Source: Helicoverpa zea
Lineage: Eukaryota; Arthropoda; Insecta; Lepidoptera; Noctuidae
Reading direction: 5' to 3'
Assembly: GCF_022581195.2 (NCBI RefSeq)
Contig: NC_061456.1
Location: 4,714,501 to 4,778,500, forward strand
DNA: 64,000 nucleotides
Shown piece by piece: positions 15,151 through 29,941 of this stretch (position 1 is the first letter of the stretch; every line of letters starts with the position of its first letter). The notes under the pieces were generated by a model. That model did not search any database and had not been told where the DNA came from. It saw nothing but the letters and a program-made list of their open reading frames with translations. Both the position numbers and the translations under genes were made by a program.

Positions 15151-16741
15151 ATACTGGACCCGTGAATATTCTAGTTCGTGACATACCTACTATAATCGGC
15201 AAACCTGGGTATAATCGCATCATATTCTGAAACTAATGAAACAATTAACATGTAGATTGAGTAAAGTGGAGATTAAGCAGCCTTTTTCGAGTTTGAACCT
15301 TCTTAAATTGCAACTTTCCGATCTCAAGAAGGTAAAATTGATTATTACTGCAGACTTCACAACTTTAGCGCTAGCAAATTCTGTTAGGTGTACTAATTAA
15401 AAAACTTAATCTATTTACTTGCGAAGCCTTTGACGGCAGATTATCTAGAAAATTGCTGCGATTATTAAATTTGAGTCTTACAATAAGGTTTTCTATAGTA
15501 ATGTGATGTCATTACTTGGTAATAGAATAGCGCCTTTCATTGAATGGTGTCTGAAATCGAATCTACGTGTAAGTAGTAATAGTAATAAAAGAGGTTCCAC
15601 TGATAGTTTATGACATTCAAGAATTTCTCGTAATAATCTTGCAGATTCTTGAGAGCTTTGTAGTGTTCATATGACAACTACCTTTACGTCATGTGCATGT
15701 CTACAAACACTGTAGCAAGTACGCAAGTAAGTAAGTTTATCAACCTTTTCAAACGTAGATAACTAAATCCCTGTCCGATACCTTCCGATTCTCGTAGACA
15801 ACTAAATTAATTCAAGCTACTATTTCTTGGATAGAACTGTAGGTTTAAGTGGTATTATACCGTACGCATTTAACGGGTACGGAAATTAGCATTCAAACAG
15901 GCAACTGTTTCAACAAGTGAAACCATTTTGGAGTTAACGATGCCGCTTTGCCGAGATAACAAACGAAATTGTTATGATGCAGGCTCAGACTTTGATGTTG
16001 TTAAGACTCCTGCTGTTTGAATGAGAGTAGGTTCACCAATTATTGACACCCAATTGACATACTTATATACACGTAGAAAATAATACTAGGATAAATGTAA
16101 TAAAATACAGTTATGGAGACATTTTGAAACCGAAGTATACATATTTATTTGGTAAGGTTTTGTCTTTTGTTTTAACGAATAATAGGATTATGAAAGGTTT
16201 TCAGGTAAAGTTGTAGATTGGTAAAAGCGTAATACGTAAGTAGGTCCGTAATTTCAGCATAGCATAAATGTCAATGGCATGAACACACATGAACAGTCGC
16301 AAAACAGGCAGATAAACTGCCTAAGTCCTCACAAATCTTATCAAAACCAAGAGCTCAAGTATTTACTATGGGATCAGATTGATGTTCAGCTAAATAGAGA
16401 TTGATGCCAAAATAAAGTCTAGATCAAAAATATCATAGCACCACATTGTAAAATCTATTGGATACAGCTAGATGTCACCCACGACTTTTACTCCATATAA
16501 TAGTCACAAATAGGCGCACATATTTGCTATTCCGCCTACGCCTGCCTGTTTGAACAGCCAATTGACTCGTAGCAATACGTTTTGCTTTTGGTACGTCAGC
16601 CGTGCACGCGCTTCAACTATTTAACATGACTTCTGTGACTTTTGATTCAAGTGGAATTTATTGCTTTTAGCATACCTATTTACTTTTTCATCAATCAACC
16701 TAATCGACCGAAAACCGAATCAACCTAACAATGTAAATGTC
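15151..16741. other. Gene-free stretch
   Basis: AT-rich sequence between two repeats. No reading frame of note, no RNA gene, and no inverted repeat of length that I could see. Confidence 0.5.
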
Positions 16742-18245
16742 GTAGCCATATCATAGATTTTACCACTTCATGAAAAACTCGAGCATTTCATGAAATGGTC
16801 GCGTTTCATGAAATGTTCATGTTAATTTGACCAGATCGTTAAATCGTCACCATTTCTCGATTTTGTCATCCACGTCTGGCCTTATGGTAATAATAATAGG
16901 GTATCCATAAAATATTTAATATAAATCCAAAATATTTTGGGTTGGGGGAAACTCGCGTAGACCCATTAGAGTTTAATTTCACGAAATCTGATAGTTGTGA
17001 AATTTTTTATTGCTTGTCAGGAGACAAAAAAACTTTAGTATTTTTCACAATTTAAATTGCAAATATTAAAAGTAAGAACTTGTTCATTGTCCTTTAAGTC
17101 CGACATACATAATTATTTAAATAAAGTAGGAACTTTAGTAACATTTTAGGAATCTTAAAATAGAACACACGTAATCTAAAATGACGTGACCTGCCTAGTT
17201 GGTCTAGCAATCGCAAGCGCAGCTGCTGAGCACGAGGTCTCGGGTTTGATTCCCGGGTCGGGCCGAAATCGCTTTGTGGGTTTTAGAGACTATCACGAAA
17301 CAGCTCACAGCCTGGAAGTTGGTGATTGTGTATCGGAGAGCACGTAAATGTCGGTCCTATGCCTGATCTCCTTCCGGTCGTGTCGGATTGCCGTCCCATC
17401 CATGCCCATGCCGTGTCGGGTTCTGAGAGTGAAGGAATAGGGAGTGCACCTGTGTCTGCGCAAATGCTCGTGCACTATAATATGTCCTGCGCAGCTGGCT
17501 GATCTCCTTAAAATGAGAACAGCCGCCGTGGCCGAAATCGGCCGTGGACGCCATTATAAAGCCTATTTTCAATGTATTGAATCATGTTTAGTCGTCCACC
17601 ATGTCCAATAGTTTTATGAACTTCCTTTAATATTTCAAAATACTTCTCCATCGGAATTATACGGATAGTAGGATCGTCGACAATTTTTTTTTTAATATAT
17701 GATATTTCTCGTCTGTAGTTTCCATAACATCATATTTTGACAGTCAGTAATAGTCCATGGAATTCTTTCGCGTGGTCACCCTACTGTTCATGGTTTGTTT
17801 TATAACCTAATAAATAATAAAATGTTGTTATAAGTAATTCTCCAATGTAGAATTATATCAGTTACATAAAAACACGATGATTTTTGCTAGTATGGATTTT
17901 TAAATATACCATGTAAATGATGAACATCATTCAAAATTTTTCGCTGCGAGAATTTTCATTGCAGTCAACGGCCGCCATCTTCAAACATAAACAAAGCGCT
18001 GGCAGCGCCCCTAGGTAGAGGCAATTTACATAACTATTTTACGATGTGATCAATTAATTTTGACCATTTCATGAAGAAGCCGAGCTCAGTTGCACATATC
18101 GAGAAACGATTTCTTATCATTGATTTGCCCAATCCACATCATGATGTGGCCAATAGACAGTGAGACATTTCATGAAACGCGAACATTTCATGAAATGGTC
18201 AAATCTTTTCATGAAGTGGTCAAGTCTACGATAAGGCCACCACAT
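16742..18245. mobile_element. Inverted-repeat element with TTTCATGAAA subterminal boxes, about 1.5 kb
   Basis: The left arm (about 16752-16820) and the reverse complement of the right arm (about 18160-18232) align over roughly 70 bases: ACCACTTCATGAAAA, CATTTCATGAAATG and CGCGTTTCATGAAATG occur in the same order in both. The self-complementary decamer TTTCATGAAA or a one-base variant occurs three times in each arm and once more near 18066. Such clustered palindromic boxes near the ends are what a transposase-binding array looks like. No transposase frame remains, so it is non-autonomous. A tRNA-headed SINE (17191-17570) sits inside. Exact ends and target duplication are not resolved. Confidence 0.6.
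17191..17570 (+). mobile_element. tRNA-derived SINE, family 1
   Basis: An internal RNA polymerase III promoter is visible: an A-box-like segment (TAGTTGGTCTAGCAATCGC, about 17208) and a B box (GGGTTTGATTCCCG, about 17235) with tRNA-like spacing, followed by a tRNA-unrelated body ending near GGCCGTGGACGCCATTAT. It lies inside the TTTCATGAAA element, so it is the younger insertion or was carried by it. It is not a functional tRNA: the sequence 3' of the T-arm does not close an acceptor stem. No clear target duplication was found. Confidence 0.7.
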
Positions 18246-21200
18246 AAATACGAGAAAGTTCAACGTTCTCCTTGTTTTACCGTTGCGAACATAAAACAAT
18301 CTTTGTGTATGTAATACAAGTAGGAAATCACTTGTGATGCAAGTAATGATAAAAACTGAATTGTATTTCGATTAACGGTTGCTCGTGTAAAAATAAATTA
18401 AAGATTAGTTTATTTTTCCATTATTCATGATTAATTTGTAAAGCTTTACGTGGATAGCAAGAACCAGTGCAGCGAACAATACTCGCTCGATGAGTTGCGT
18501 GACATTTACCTTTCGTCGAATGTGTCACGTTTTCACGATAAATTCGATACTCCAATTTGTTTTGTTCTAATATTGCAACCCGAAGGCATAAAGTCGATGT
18601 TTTATGCACGCAAATTGAACACGATATACTGCGGTATTGTATTTTAGTCGATTGCAATATATTATAAGCTTTCAATTTTAAGTAGTTGCGGATATACTTA
18701 AGTTATGGTTTTGTAATGAAATCATGAATAAACGATATTTTTGTTTGAACCCTAACACGCATGCAGTAAGTAATAGCACAAAAATCCCAATCTAAACAAT
18801 GAACCCAGACTGGGCTTTTGTTAATTTTCATGATTTTGGAGTGCAGAAGGGACTCGAGTATGGACGTGTACTAAATTTTCACACAAATTAAAAAGGTTGT
18901 AGCTTCGAAGCCGCATTATTTCGGCCAGTCCATCCCTCGTGAATCCAATTTGTGGCTCCGGACGCGACGTCTCTTCTAATGGGATTTCAGCCTCGTTCTA
19001 AAAAGGCTATTTACACATTTCAACTACCTCGTAATACGCTATTAGCTGTGTTCAAACAAAACAACCAGTGTTGATTTTTAATAACACAATGAGGATATTG
19101 AATGAAGAACAAAAACATTCTTGACGAGGTTTTGATCCGACGGCCAAGAAAGGTTATGTACCTACCTCACTCTTGTCTTGCGAAGAACCTCTTATCTTTT
19201 CAGTTCATAGATTGAGATTTTTCAGGCAGGCTGGTTTACTGTTTCTAAATAATACTATTAATGAAATATTTTTTTAAATCGAAAGTGGGTCATATTTTTA
19301 CGCATTATATCTTGATCTTTAGATTTGATGCAAAAACACAACACTTTTGGTAAAAAGCTCATTAAAAAAAGCTGATTTCCCCGCCAGTTTAATTAAGCCC
19401 GGAAATTAAACGTGGAAGTTGTCCCGGAACGAATCAATGGAAAGAAAAATTCTTGATTGGACGAAGTTTTTTAATAGGCGAGTTAATCAACAGGGATATT
19501 TAGCAAGTGATTTTCTGTAACATGCACGCAAATGCTAGGCGAAACTCAAATTGGATTTGAAACGATTCAGTGAAATAAACACGAGTTAATTCCAGGTCAA
19601 TTAACCTTCTAGCATATTTACTCCCTAGATACGTTCCAGGTAATTGCTTCAGGTGACAGAGCTTTCTCAGCTTCGATTTTATTAAAAATGTTTGAAATGA
19701 GTAAACGTCCCGGGCTAGGTAGTTGTGAGTGACAAACGAGCGGTTGAACACCGGCTGCGTCTTCAGGCGAGTCCGTCACGTGCTCTCGGTAAATAAAATA
19801 CGTTCCAGTAAGCTGGCCCGTCTTACCCGCCCCAAACCAAACCCGGGATGACAAATCTCATTCCGCATGCAAATTTCACGGTCTCGTCTTGAGCAACCTT
19901 TACGATGTTTACTGAATTATAATTTTTATGGTTTGAATATAGTCCTTATTAAATGTTGGGATCAACGCAGTCAAATGCCTTACGAGTTTTGACTGTAATA
20001 TTAATAAAGTTTATTATTGCTTATCGAGAATAATTGCTTGCGGAAAGCAGTGGATACGGTTTGAAAGTTGGTTGAGGCCTCTGTCCAGCAGTGTTCATAT
20101 TACGATTTATTTTATTATTACCTGTCTCTCAAATTGCTAAGTAATTCTTTTTCTAAATAATCCTGAGCTTCAATCATGAACAGGGCACCCCTGCACGTGG
20201 TAGCGAAAGAGCGACTTATCCGAAAAGAGCGGATGCACGCGGAATCGCAAAGTAGTAAATCAGCTCATTGTTGTGAACGACTGAATATTCAGTTACCCAC
20301 GGGCATTTCGGTGAATAACATTTGCATCTAGATAAGTCTGCGAAAGTGATCGCATGACCTATTCACTGCATTGTCTTGAAAATATATTTTTAAAGTTTTC
20401 TGGGTCATAGTAGTAAAAAATACAAAAAGTCGAAAAAGGCTTTTTTCTTTGAGTGGGTAGGAATTGAATACATAAGTACCTACTTAAAAATATATGTTTA
20501 ATGAGATCCCTCGACACGACCGAGAACTGTGGCTGCGGCTCAGAGGTCCTCGTGCATTAGCGCGCAGGAATCCAATGTTTACTCAGCGTTACTTTGTGTT
20601 TGCCCAACAGGCTTTGTCGGCCCTGCCGCGTCTCTAACCTGTTGGGTTCTTTGAATTTATCTCTATACTCGAAACGAGTTTTCGTTCACGGTTCTAAACG
20701 GTTCCACTCATGGTAATGTTGTTATGCATGCGTCACTAAGTTGTTTAATGTTCCAACAAACTATTTCCTGAGTGGACAGCACAAAGTCAATAAATTGCTT
20801 CGTTTTGTAGCCCCCAATGTAACCGAAGAAGTCTGCGACTGTGATATGTATTTTGAAAACGGAAATGTAATTCTAACTGTCAGTTAGCTGGACCTCAGCA
20901 ACATGTCACAGCCATGGCACAGCGTAAGCGAATGTCCGCCTTTTATAATTCTGGATAGGAACTGTGATTGCCGACAGGATCGAAGAACGCCAATCGCTTG
21001 TCTGATATCTCGTTTGAAGCTAAACTGCGTTTACTTTGGGAGTGAACACGAAATGAACTGGCATATAGGCGCGTGCGAGCCGGAAATCGTAGTCGTCGAC
21101 GAACCATCATCGTGTCGTCGGATTGGCCCGTAACGCGGGGCCCTATATCCGCCGCGAAATGGAACGTGATTCCACTTCCAATATAGTGGGATGCAGCCCT

Positions 21201-24200
21201 ACAGATACACACCAAGATTTGTGCGATGTGAAATTGCCAATCTTTAAAACATTCGGCTCACAATGTATTTTACTGCTATGACCAACATGTTAACTATTCT
21301 ATGGTGTACTTTTTCTCAGTAAACCAATAAATACATAAAGTATCTATACATACTACGTACAACATTATTTGAAATAGCGCATAAATCATATAGTTCTCAA
21401 ATACTTCTATCGAATTATAATGTCGATAGGTCTTTCAAACATAATCGATAGCCAAGATATGAGATCGCGCGAAACTAAGTTTGTGATTTATTGGATCCAC
21501 CTTTGCGGGGTTTGGGTAAACAAAGATTCAAAGGGTGTGGCATAAATAGACAAGTTTGATTTATTCCAGGGACATTTAAATAAATTTTCCTTCATAAATT
21601 TATACTATAAAACAATATCGAATATGTTAAAGAGCAATAATATGAAAACACTCATGAAAATGATGAATAGTTTTCATGATTTATGAGAAATTCATCTGGA
21701 AGTGTCTGTAATAGATTTTCTGAATGTGAATGCATAATGGTCGTTAATATAATAGATAGAGTAATAGGGTATGACAGTGGTTTAGTGGCACGTAGCTAGT
21801 GGAATAATGGGCAAACAGCTGACAGCACGCATGATACACGCGGTGCTAATCGCTGCTAGAGTTCATGTTTAGTGCTAAGCTGTGACCTAGAGCACGTGCA
21901 AGATATGGTCTCATTAGCAGTGAACGCGACATAGATTATAGACATTACGCGATACGCACCGGATGCTAATTTGATGTCATTATGTTTCATATTTTTTATT
22001 TGACATTACAGATGATTTCGCTAGCCGATTAGATTGCTATATGTAAAACGAGGCACAATTTTGATTTCATGAACTGAAATCAAAATTGTGCCTCGTTTTA
22101 GACTATGACTACGAATAGTAGTCTGTTATTTAGACTATGACAATAATAACAGAAGAAATTATGTTTACGAAGGATAATGCAATATAAGATCAACCGTTCA
22201 AGAAAAACAACCTCAACAGCCTGTAATATTAAATTAAAATTATTTTTGTGTCGTAAAGAAAGATGTTTCAAATGATGGTAATTGTAAAAGAATTGAGCGT
22301 TGTGTTCAATGAGTCCAGTTGAAAAGGCGACAGATGTTTCCTCTCGAGAAACTTTAGTTTTAAGTTTTCATCTAAAATAATTCTTCGGGAGCAGCGATGT
22401 GATCGATCTTTGTTCACATTTTTATGAAAAATTGTTTAACGGTTGAAACTAGTACTGGTTAAATGAGCAGTCTCTCGTCGTGTTTCAATTCCGCTCCAGC
22501 AGCTTGATGCAGATTTAAGTTGCCGTATTTTTATAGGCTATTATGGTTGACAGACCCGACATTTTCCTTCTGCCGTTTAAGATACAAATATTATTGTGGA
22601 CTATCATGAAACGGTCTTTTGGTAATGCAAATGTCCATAAGGTTAAGAGAAATTCAAGCGGGTTAGTCTCTCTCAGTTGAAATTATCTAACAAAATGTCA
22701 CATCGTTTAAACTAAAGTGAAACCCACAACAATATACTTTACATTCAGAATTTCTGGGACACAATAAAATCCTTTCTCGGTAACATAAAATGTTGCGAGA
22801 ATCGCTGGGTGGACGTCGCACCATGTCACGAGCCGTCACTCTCTGCATGGGAGAAGAAACACCCGAATTAAATTCCTGTCCTTGTCGCCAATGCGCATGT
22901 TGCGGCTCCCTAGCACAAATTTCGCTAGAAGTTTAACAAAACTGTGGAGAGATTTCTAAAATTAGGCACATTATTTAACTGTGGCGCCACGGTACGACTC
23001 GTAAAGGAGAGCGGTCGTATCAAATTTCGCGCTAACGACGCGTTGTGCTATAGCTAAAACAATCGTGAAGTGGAAAAGCGAGTTATGGACACAGTGAAGG
23101 GAGAGGACAGGCGAGTGCATTAAGATAAAGCGCGTTGGGCGGCAGCCAGAGCGTCTCAAGTGTCCGGCTGGTGCCAAGACGAGGAACTGTCAGGCGGGGT
23201 GCACCGCTGTAAACTGCTAGCACCCCATAACGCAATCATTTTTCACATTTCTACTATTTGTTAATGTATTATATTCAAACTCTGCCCTACATGTCTGACA
23301 GGGGTGATTGTCATGTTGTACTACAGCATCGAGCCAACCACGCTTTCCATAAAGGAAAAACACGAAGTATCTACCCTTTAGACCTATCCCTTTCTCCTTT
23401 TGTGTACCGTCGTCCTACTAACGAACGTTGTAGAAACAGCTTGACTACTGTATAATTTTAGTAAATCATCTTAAGAATAGTCAAGTGTTACTTTGTCATA
23501 AATTTCAAGTCGCGTGTACCTTCCCACTAGAAGGACGAATTTTAATTAAAGTCTCGACGAAGTCAGCCTCATCTTATTAATAAAATATCAGATTCTTAAA
23601 ACTAATGTAGCGCGGTTTTGCATTAATAAATCTTGTGGTTCTGTATTCGCACGCTTGAATGAATTATACTTTATAATAAGCAGGTTCCTGGAAGGGTTGG
23701 GCTTGCACTTTTTTGTCAAAATGTTTAAGATCATATACTTAATAAGATTGTCATTATCACTCTCTCTACAAATAGTTAATTTAACTTGGATGGATAGAGT
23801 AACTTCTACACTTAAGCTAGTTCGATATCAATAAACGGAGTTCCCGAAAGCGCAATAAACCGCTAAACCCTCTCACGGGTCGACATAGAGTGGAAGTCAG
23901 CAGTTTCTTTGAAGCGCATCCTCACTTGGAGGACAATAATGAATTCAAGCCCGAGGTGGCGAGGGGCGCGGGGCAGGCGGTGCTACAGCGTGCTTGTACG
24001 CTCCACTTCGCACTTCCTCTCTTATAAAGCGATTAATGACAGTGCGACCTTTGAGGAGACTGACGATCAAAATAAGAAGGAAATAAAATCCAATCACGAG
24101 ACTTCCTCGCTTCCGATAGAGTTCTAAAATTTTAACACTTTCTGCTAGTGTCCTTATTTGTGTTTCTGCTCCTTTATTCGATCGCTTCACGTGAGTTTGT

Positions 24201-27200
24201 TGTAATTTTTACCGCTCTTTGTAGAGCACTGTAAATGTACACGAACCTACGGTTTTATAAAAACGTGCCACAAAACGAAAGTAGGTAATAGTTCTTTTAA
24301 AATAAAATGGCCATAAAAATAAACACACGTAAAGCCCTCAGCAATCTGCAGTTAGCGGAACGAATCATAAAAAGCAAATATAGCGAAACACTACGAATTT
24401 AATGATATCTCGTTTTCGCTTATGAACTATCAACGTAGACATGTAAGGCTTGAGCTCGGAAAATACATTTCCTGGCTTATAAACATATTCGGGGAAAAGC
24501 GCTGAGGTAATACAAGCAGACGTAAGGAATCATATTTTGATGGGGGAGGTACACCCCAGTATTTATGTTTATCAGAAAACATGTGCCTGTTACCAGCGAC
24601 GAGGCGAAAGAATAACGTCACTGGAAGAAAATAGAGTGTGCTATTTTTGATAAACAATATTTTCTATTTACATAGTGCAATAAATATTTTACTAAAGCCG
24701 TACCCAGTCTGAATAGCAATGGTTTTTAAAACAGACGACCTAGATCTTTCCTTTTCTTTTTAAATAAAGATGCGGTAAATTAAATAAGTTATTTTACATT
24801 TTATGACTGGCAAAAAGTTATATCAGTATATAGTCAGCCCCTAGTTACTAAAAATACTTTTTGCTGAAGATAAATAGACATTTCTGTTAATGCAAGAGCA
24901 AAATTCTCATAAAAAAGAAACTGGCAAAGAAATAGCGAGGGCAGGTGCATTGGGCATGGAGCGAGGGAATCGAATAAATACTGTTAGATAACGGCGTTTG
25001 TGCATTTCCACATTATCGAGTAAAATGGAATGTCGCCAACAATGCAATTAACTTTTTAAATGCTGGACACTTTTAAAATAGATACCAAATGCGGTGATTT
25101 AGTTGCACCATCTATTTTATCTACGAGTATATTTGCAAGGCTGTTATTTCCTTTAGATGGCAGTGCTCTGCGCAGAGCTGCCGAGTCCATTAGATGAGAG
25201 CGTTGTTGTACCATTAGTCGTGACTTGGCATCGAGTTAGCTTGCTAATGTGCAATCAAATAGCGCCGCTGACTGCCACTTAATTATGCGTACGCTCTATG
25301 AATTCAAATCGACCGAGTAATTACTACAACAATGTCTTGTTTCTCCTATCTTTTAACCTAAATCTCGCCATATGATACGATAAGGCTCAGGCACAAAGAA
25401 TTTATTTTTAGAAATTTTCCCCAAACACCTTTAACACATTAACTAAACGCAAACGGCTGAAAGTTATAATCATTTAAATATTTAAATAGTAACCAATTCC
25501 AACTTCTGAAATTGTGAATTATTTACGCAAAATAATTTCAACTCGGCACAGTAGGTAGCGTAAAAGTTTTCCCAGATTAAGACAGAATTTCCACTTTTAT
25601 TTGTTTAATGAGCAAACATAAACAAGAACTTGTTCAAAGGGTGGAAATGTCTCCGCTTAACCGCCGCGACCCGGATTTCGTGCCAAATATTTATTTTAAT
25701 TACATCTCGGTTCCTTCAAAGCCCAAGTTAAATGTCTCTACCACCTTCTACGCCAATATTTCAAAATTAATTTACGCATTTAACATTTCTCTCATTTTAG
25801 TGTTGCCGAGTTTTGTTTACTGTTTATGTAACAGTCAGTTATCTATTTGCTGCCATTTACATAATGCAGCGAGAGGAAATGCTCATTCACTGTAACGAAA
25901 ACTGGTAGTTTCAAAGACCACTTGAATAAACATTTGTTAAATGTACTATAAAGAAAATGGAACACCGCTAAGAAATAGTTATCAGCGCGGACCATCGATG
26001 AAGAGGTTCCTTTGGGAGTTATCGTAATATGACTACCTCATAATGAGCCGGAGAGTGGAGACCCACTTACAATAAAGAGGCAAGAATTGAACCTTTACGT
26101 GCATTCGCTAGGATCGTACAATCGGAAATAGACAGTCAAAGCAACTTAATTAAAACTAACCGCATGCCTCAGGGGACAATGGGTGTGCGGGACAACAAAG
26201 ATCGAAACCATCATAACTGCTGTCAACTGCAACCACTAAATAGGATCTTAAATTACTTTTCAATGAGTTCAACACAACGAGGCTGGATGGAGAACTGGGA
26301 AGGGTCTGTATCGAACTCTACGCAATTGAGCTCGGTAAGATGAGATACAGAGTACGTAATTTCTACTGTCTTTCTTCAGCAAGTAATCTACAAACAAAAT
26401 TAAATATTTGCAGATTACATGCAGCCGCTATCGTAGGCGCCACTGTTTGTATAGTGGATATCTTGTTTGGGTTCCACATTACATTAGGGTTAATGGTGTC
26501 GAATGTTGCACTTAATATGAATATTTGTATTAATAGAGAAATTGTTACCTGTTACTGACTCTTACATAAATATGAACAAACGAGCTCATTCATCGTGTTA
26601 ATTAAAAAGTAATTAGCGAAAATTTTAAGTTTAGAGGAGAGATCGGGCGAGGAGACATCTGGTGATGGCACCGAACGATGAATTTCTTACGGTTGCAAGG
26701 GCGCAAACTAAGAAAACACATCTGCGCATAAATTCTGAACACGTCCGGCTATATAAATTCATAACTTCGCAACGAACCGGAGACAGACGGTACGCTGGGG
26801 CCTCTACGAATTTATTAAATTTATTAATTGAACCAAAACGAACATAACTGCTCGAATATTGAATGAACTGTTGCAGAATGACAACTAAAGCATTGGAGGA
26901 GCAGTATTTTATTTAGACACTACTTAAGCAGTATTAGAACGATTTTATTTGTAGAACATAGATGTGTGAAGTTCTAACCTAACCCGCTTTTTACATAGTT
27001 TTTTGTACACATTTTCAAATAAAAATACTTTAGCCAACAACAATGAACAAAGGAATGAAATAATGGGCACAACGCAATACGGAGCGTAACAAAAAATAAC
27101 AAAATCAGATAAAAAGTAGTGCTGTATCTTCAAAACACGAAATTAGTTTCAGATACAACTGTTGTACAACAACGGGTGGGACCCAATTACACGAGCGTTA

Positions 27201-27954
27201 CATCAACAAACATTTGTGAGGCATTAGTTAGCGTAGTGGCGTAGTGGCGAGGCATCCACTTTCCCAATAAACCACCCGACTGAGTGCATAACGTGCCGAG
27301 ATTACTTATAGCCTCCGGACCAGACCAAACAACAATATTTGTTGGCCCCAGACACTAGATTAATTTTTCCTGGGGCATTTTACTCAACGTTATCCGTGAA
27401 AACTGTCCGCAAAATAAACTTGAAGATTTTCATTTGATTGCAACCACGTAGAATTAGAAAACCTAATGATTTAGTTAGAGGGCTCATACTAACGAAACTT
27501 TTTTTATGATCGTTATCTAATGTCAATATAGAGGACAGTTAATATATTCAGTGTTGTTTTTCTCGCCAACGGTTATGTTGTACCTTTTATGTTCGCCCGT
27601 AAAACTTTAGCAGAATTTAACTTTTCTATTTGTATTTGTAGGCACCGTTTCCAACAGGTTGTAGCCATGCTGTTAGTTACTTCCGTAATTATAACAGAAA
27701 CCAAACAATGGAACGCTGCAAAATGCTGTCTCTACATAAGTTAAAAGTATTGTTTTCTCGTTTTTAATGTGGCTTTTTAATACTGAGAACAAAAGGTTTT
27801 ATTTACTTAATTCTATATTGGTTGTACAATGTAGACATACTTTTTGCAATAAAGACAGAAAAGCAACATCCGCGGAATCATGGCGGTGTCTGTAGTAACT
27901 ATTAATGTTAAAATAAATTAGTGGTACAGATAAAATTCAAACTTTAGTTCTGTA
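18246..27954. other. Gene-free stretch with scattered hairpins
   Basis: No coding region is supported. Items worth naming: a 9-bp hairpin CCCAACAGG/CCTGTTGGG at 20603-20646; about 30 bases at 20068-20097 (GGTTGAGGCCTCTGTCCAGC) that resemble the 3' coding end of a common lepidopteran reverse-transcriptase element; a perfect 14-bp palindrome GCTCTGCGCAGAGC at 25165-25178; and a CpG-rich block at about 23080-23210. The short frames present look like chance frames in AT-rich DNA. Confidence 0.5.
22045..22099. repeat. Perfect 25-bp inverted repeat with 5-base loop
   Basis: The left arm (22045-22069) begins AAAACGAGGCACAATTTTGA. The right arm (22075-22099) is its exact reverse complement, separated only by TGAAC. 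Such a long perfect stem with so small a loop is unlikely by chance. It is too short-looped for an ordinary animal microRNA precursor and may be a collapsed foldback element or a cruciform-forming site. Confidence 0.9.
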
Positions 27955-28362
27955 AGGGTGCGTCCACATCTGGCGAATGTGCCGCGAATGCGCAGCACGC
28001 GAGCCGATTGCGAGCTGTCTGCGAGCTGCGCGCGTGCAGTCACTGCGATAGTTTGGTGTGCCTCTTTAGCGCAACTCATGCAAGGCTCGTATAGAGCGCG
28101 CGAGCGGCGCGCGATCTGCGCGCACTCAGTTCTCGCCCTTACAGTTCCGTATACTGGCTCAGTACTATCGAAGATGTCAGACGTCGCGCGCCGCCTGCGC
28201 GCTGACCGCGTACGGCGCGGCGCTTAGGTCGCGCGCGAACTGCGCGCGGGCGGCGCAGAAGCGGCGCACGAACAAAAATGCACGCGCGCAGCTCGCGGGC
28301 AGGTCGCAAACGGCTCGCGAGCTGCACATTCGCGGCACATTCGCCAGATGTGGACGCACCCT
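27955..28362. mobile_element. CpG-rich foldback MITE, 408 bp, TA target duplication
   Basis: The termini AGGGTGCGTCCACATCTGGC and its reverse complement match perfectly for about 36 bases (38 counting the flanking TA). The pairing continues with only a few mismatches to 86 bases per arm (27953-28038 and 28279-28364). TA on each side is consistent with a Tc1/mariner- or PIF-like target choice. The interior is extremely rich in GCGC and CGCG, unlike the AT-rich surroundings. The frames that cross it are by-products of its GC content. There is no transposase, so it is non-autonomous. Confidence 0.9.
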
Positions 28363-29941
28363 TAGGTCAACAGAGACAAGTTCAAAGTTCTAATACCTGT
28401 CAAATAAAATAAACTAAGCGCGCCATCTTTAGAGGTGAGAACATTAACAACGAAGATTGCGATAAAGACAGAAAAGCACTTGCAATCCAGGCTAATTAAG
28501 AGTCAGTAATTTACTACCTTTGTGCCAGATGTCTCCTACAAGACAGTGTAAAAGATGTTTGTTACGTGCACAAAGATATTAAGAATGTATAGAAACTAGC
28601 AAAACAAGGAACACTATCAAACATTGAACGTTCGTCTTAAGAGAAAACCTGTTACAAGTTGTTATTTGGATATAAATAAAGTTGGACAAGTGCTATTGAT
28701 CACAAAGTTGAGACCGTCAACTTCATAGAAGACAAATAGACGGGACCGGGGTTGCCACTCGTCACGGAACATCCTCAACATAAATAGTGAATTAGCAAGT
28801 AAATAGGAACATGAATCCGTTGGTCACCCTTATTGAATTATCTGCGTAATTATCTTACTTAAACTAATTAATGGTTTGAACGTTTGACCATATGAGCGGT
28901 GTTGGTGACGCCTTGAAGACTACCTCAATGTGTGGGTACATACCAGGATCGAATACCTGCCTAAAGTAAAATCTTGATTTACATAAATTTGTACGAGACG
29001 ACAAGCAATATGCTAATTATAAATAGATATTGATTTTATTTCGTAAGAGCCACTACAGTTGATCATAATCTTAATTCACAGCCCCAGTGTCACGACTGAG
29101 ACAGACATCATTTATGATAAATTCAATCGCAACACAAAACCAGTCCAGGAGGGTTGGACTGGCAACACTGGTGGCCGGTTGTCAAAAACATATGTCTTAG
29201 ATTTTATTTAAAATTAAATAGTTTTAGTGCTTTAATTATTGTAATTGACCTTAGATTCAGTAGATTTAGTGATAAGATATAAGGATAAATGTTTGTGAGT
29301 GATTTCGGTGCAAAATAGCGATAGAAATCAATCTGAAAGAAACTGGCTGTCATCCCAACGAACGGATTTTGAAAGTGTTCGAGACAAACATAAAACCCGG
29401 GGAGTATTTGCTTATTTATTATGTATTAGATACCCAGTCCCCTCATTTATCAATTTTGTATACCCTGCACATCGTTAAATGACCAAATCTTATACAAGCT
29501 GCTATCTAAATATGCCCTATAAGTTTAACTGCCGATACTAAACAAGATCAGCTGTTTTCTTGTGGTCATTGTAAGACTATATTTCATATCCAGTGAAAGT
29601 TTATTTTCAGAAATTTATTTCAAATAGAATTTATTGAACAACTAACAAACACATTCATTTTCAACTGATATTTAGAAAAAAAAATACCCTCAACAACTTT
29701 TTAATTTTTATTTTCTCTTTTCATAAAACATAATTAACTTGCTCACAATCCAGCAATACAGAGTACTCTTTTCCTTATAATTAGCTTCAGCATCTTTAAC
29801 TCTGTATTAAGAATTAATTCATTAAACAATAATCCTCCAGTCTTTTGTTTCTAAACTTAACTTTACTTTTAACCTCTCTTCCTTCTTTCACTTAGCTATC
29901 TCTTCTCACATTCCAGGGTGCCTCAGGGTTAACTTTTCATC
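28363..29941. other. Spacer and probable LINE 5' untranslated region
   Basis: No gene is seen. The right-hand part, from somewhere around 29.15 kb (a GTTGGACTGGCAACACTGGT stretch) up to the ORF1 start, is probably the 5' untranslated region of the LINE that follows. I could not find a target duplication matching the 3' flank, so the exact 5' boundary is open. Confidence 0.4.
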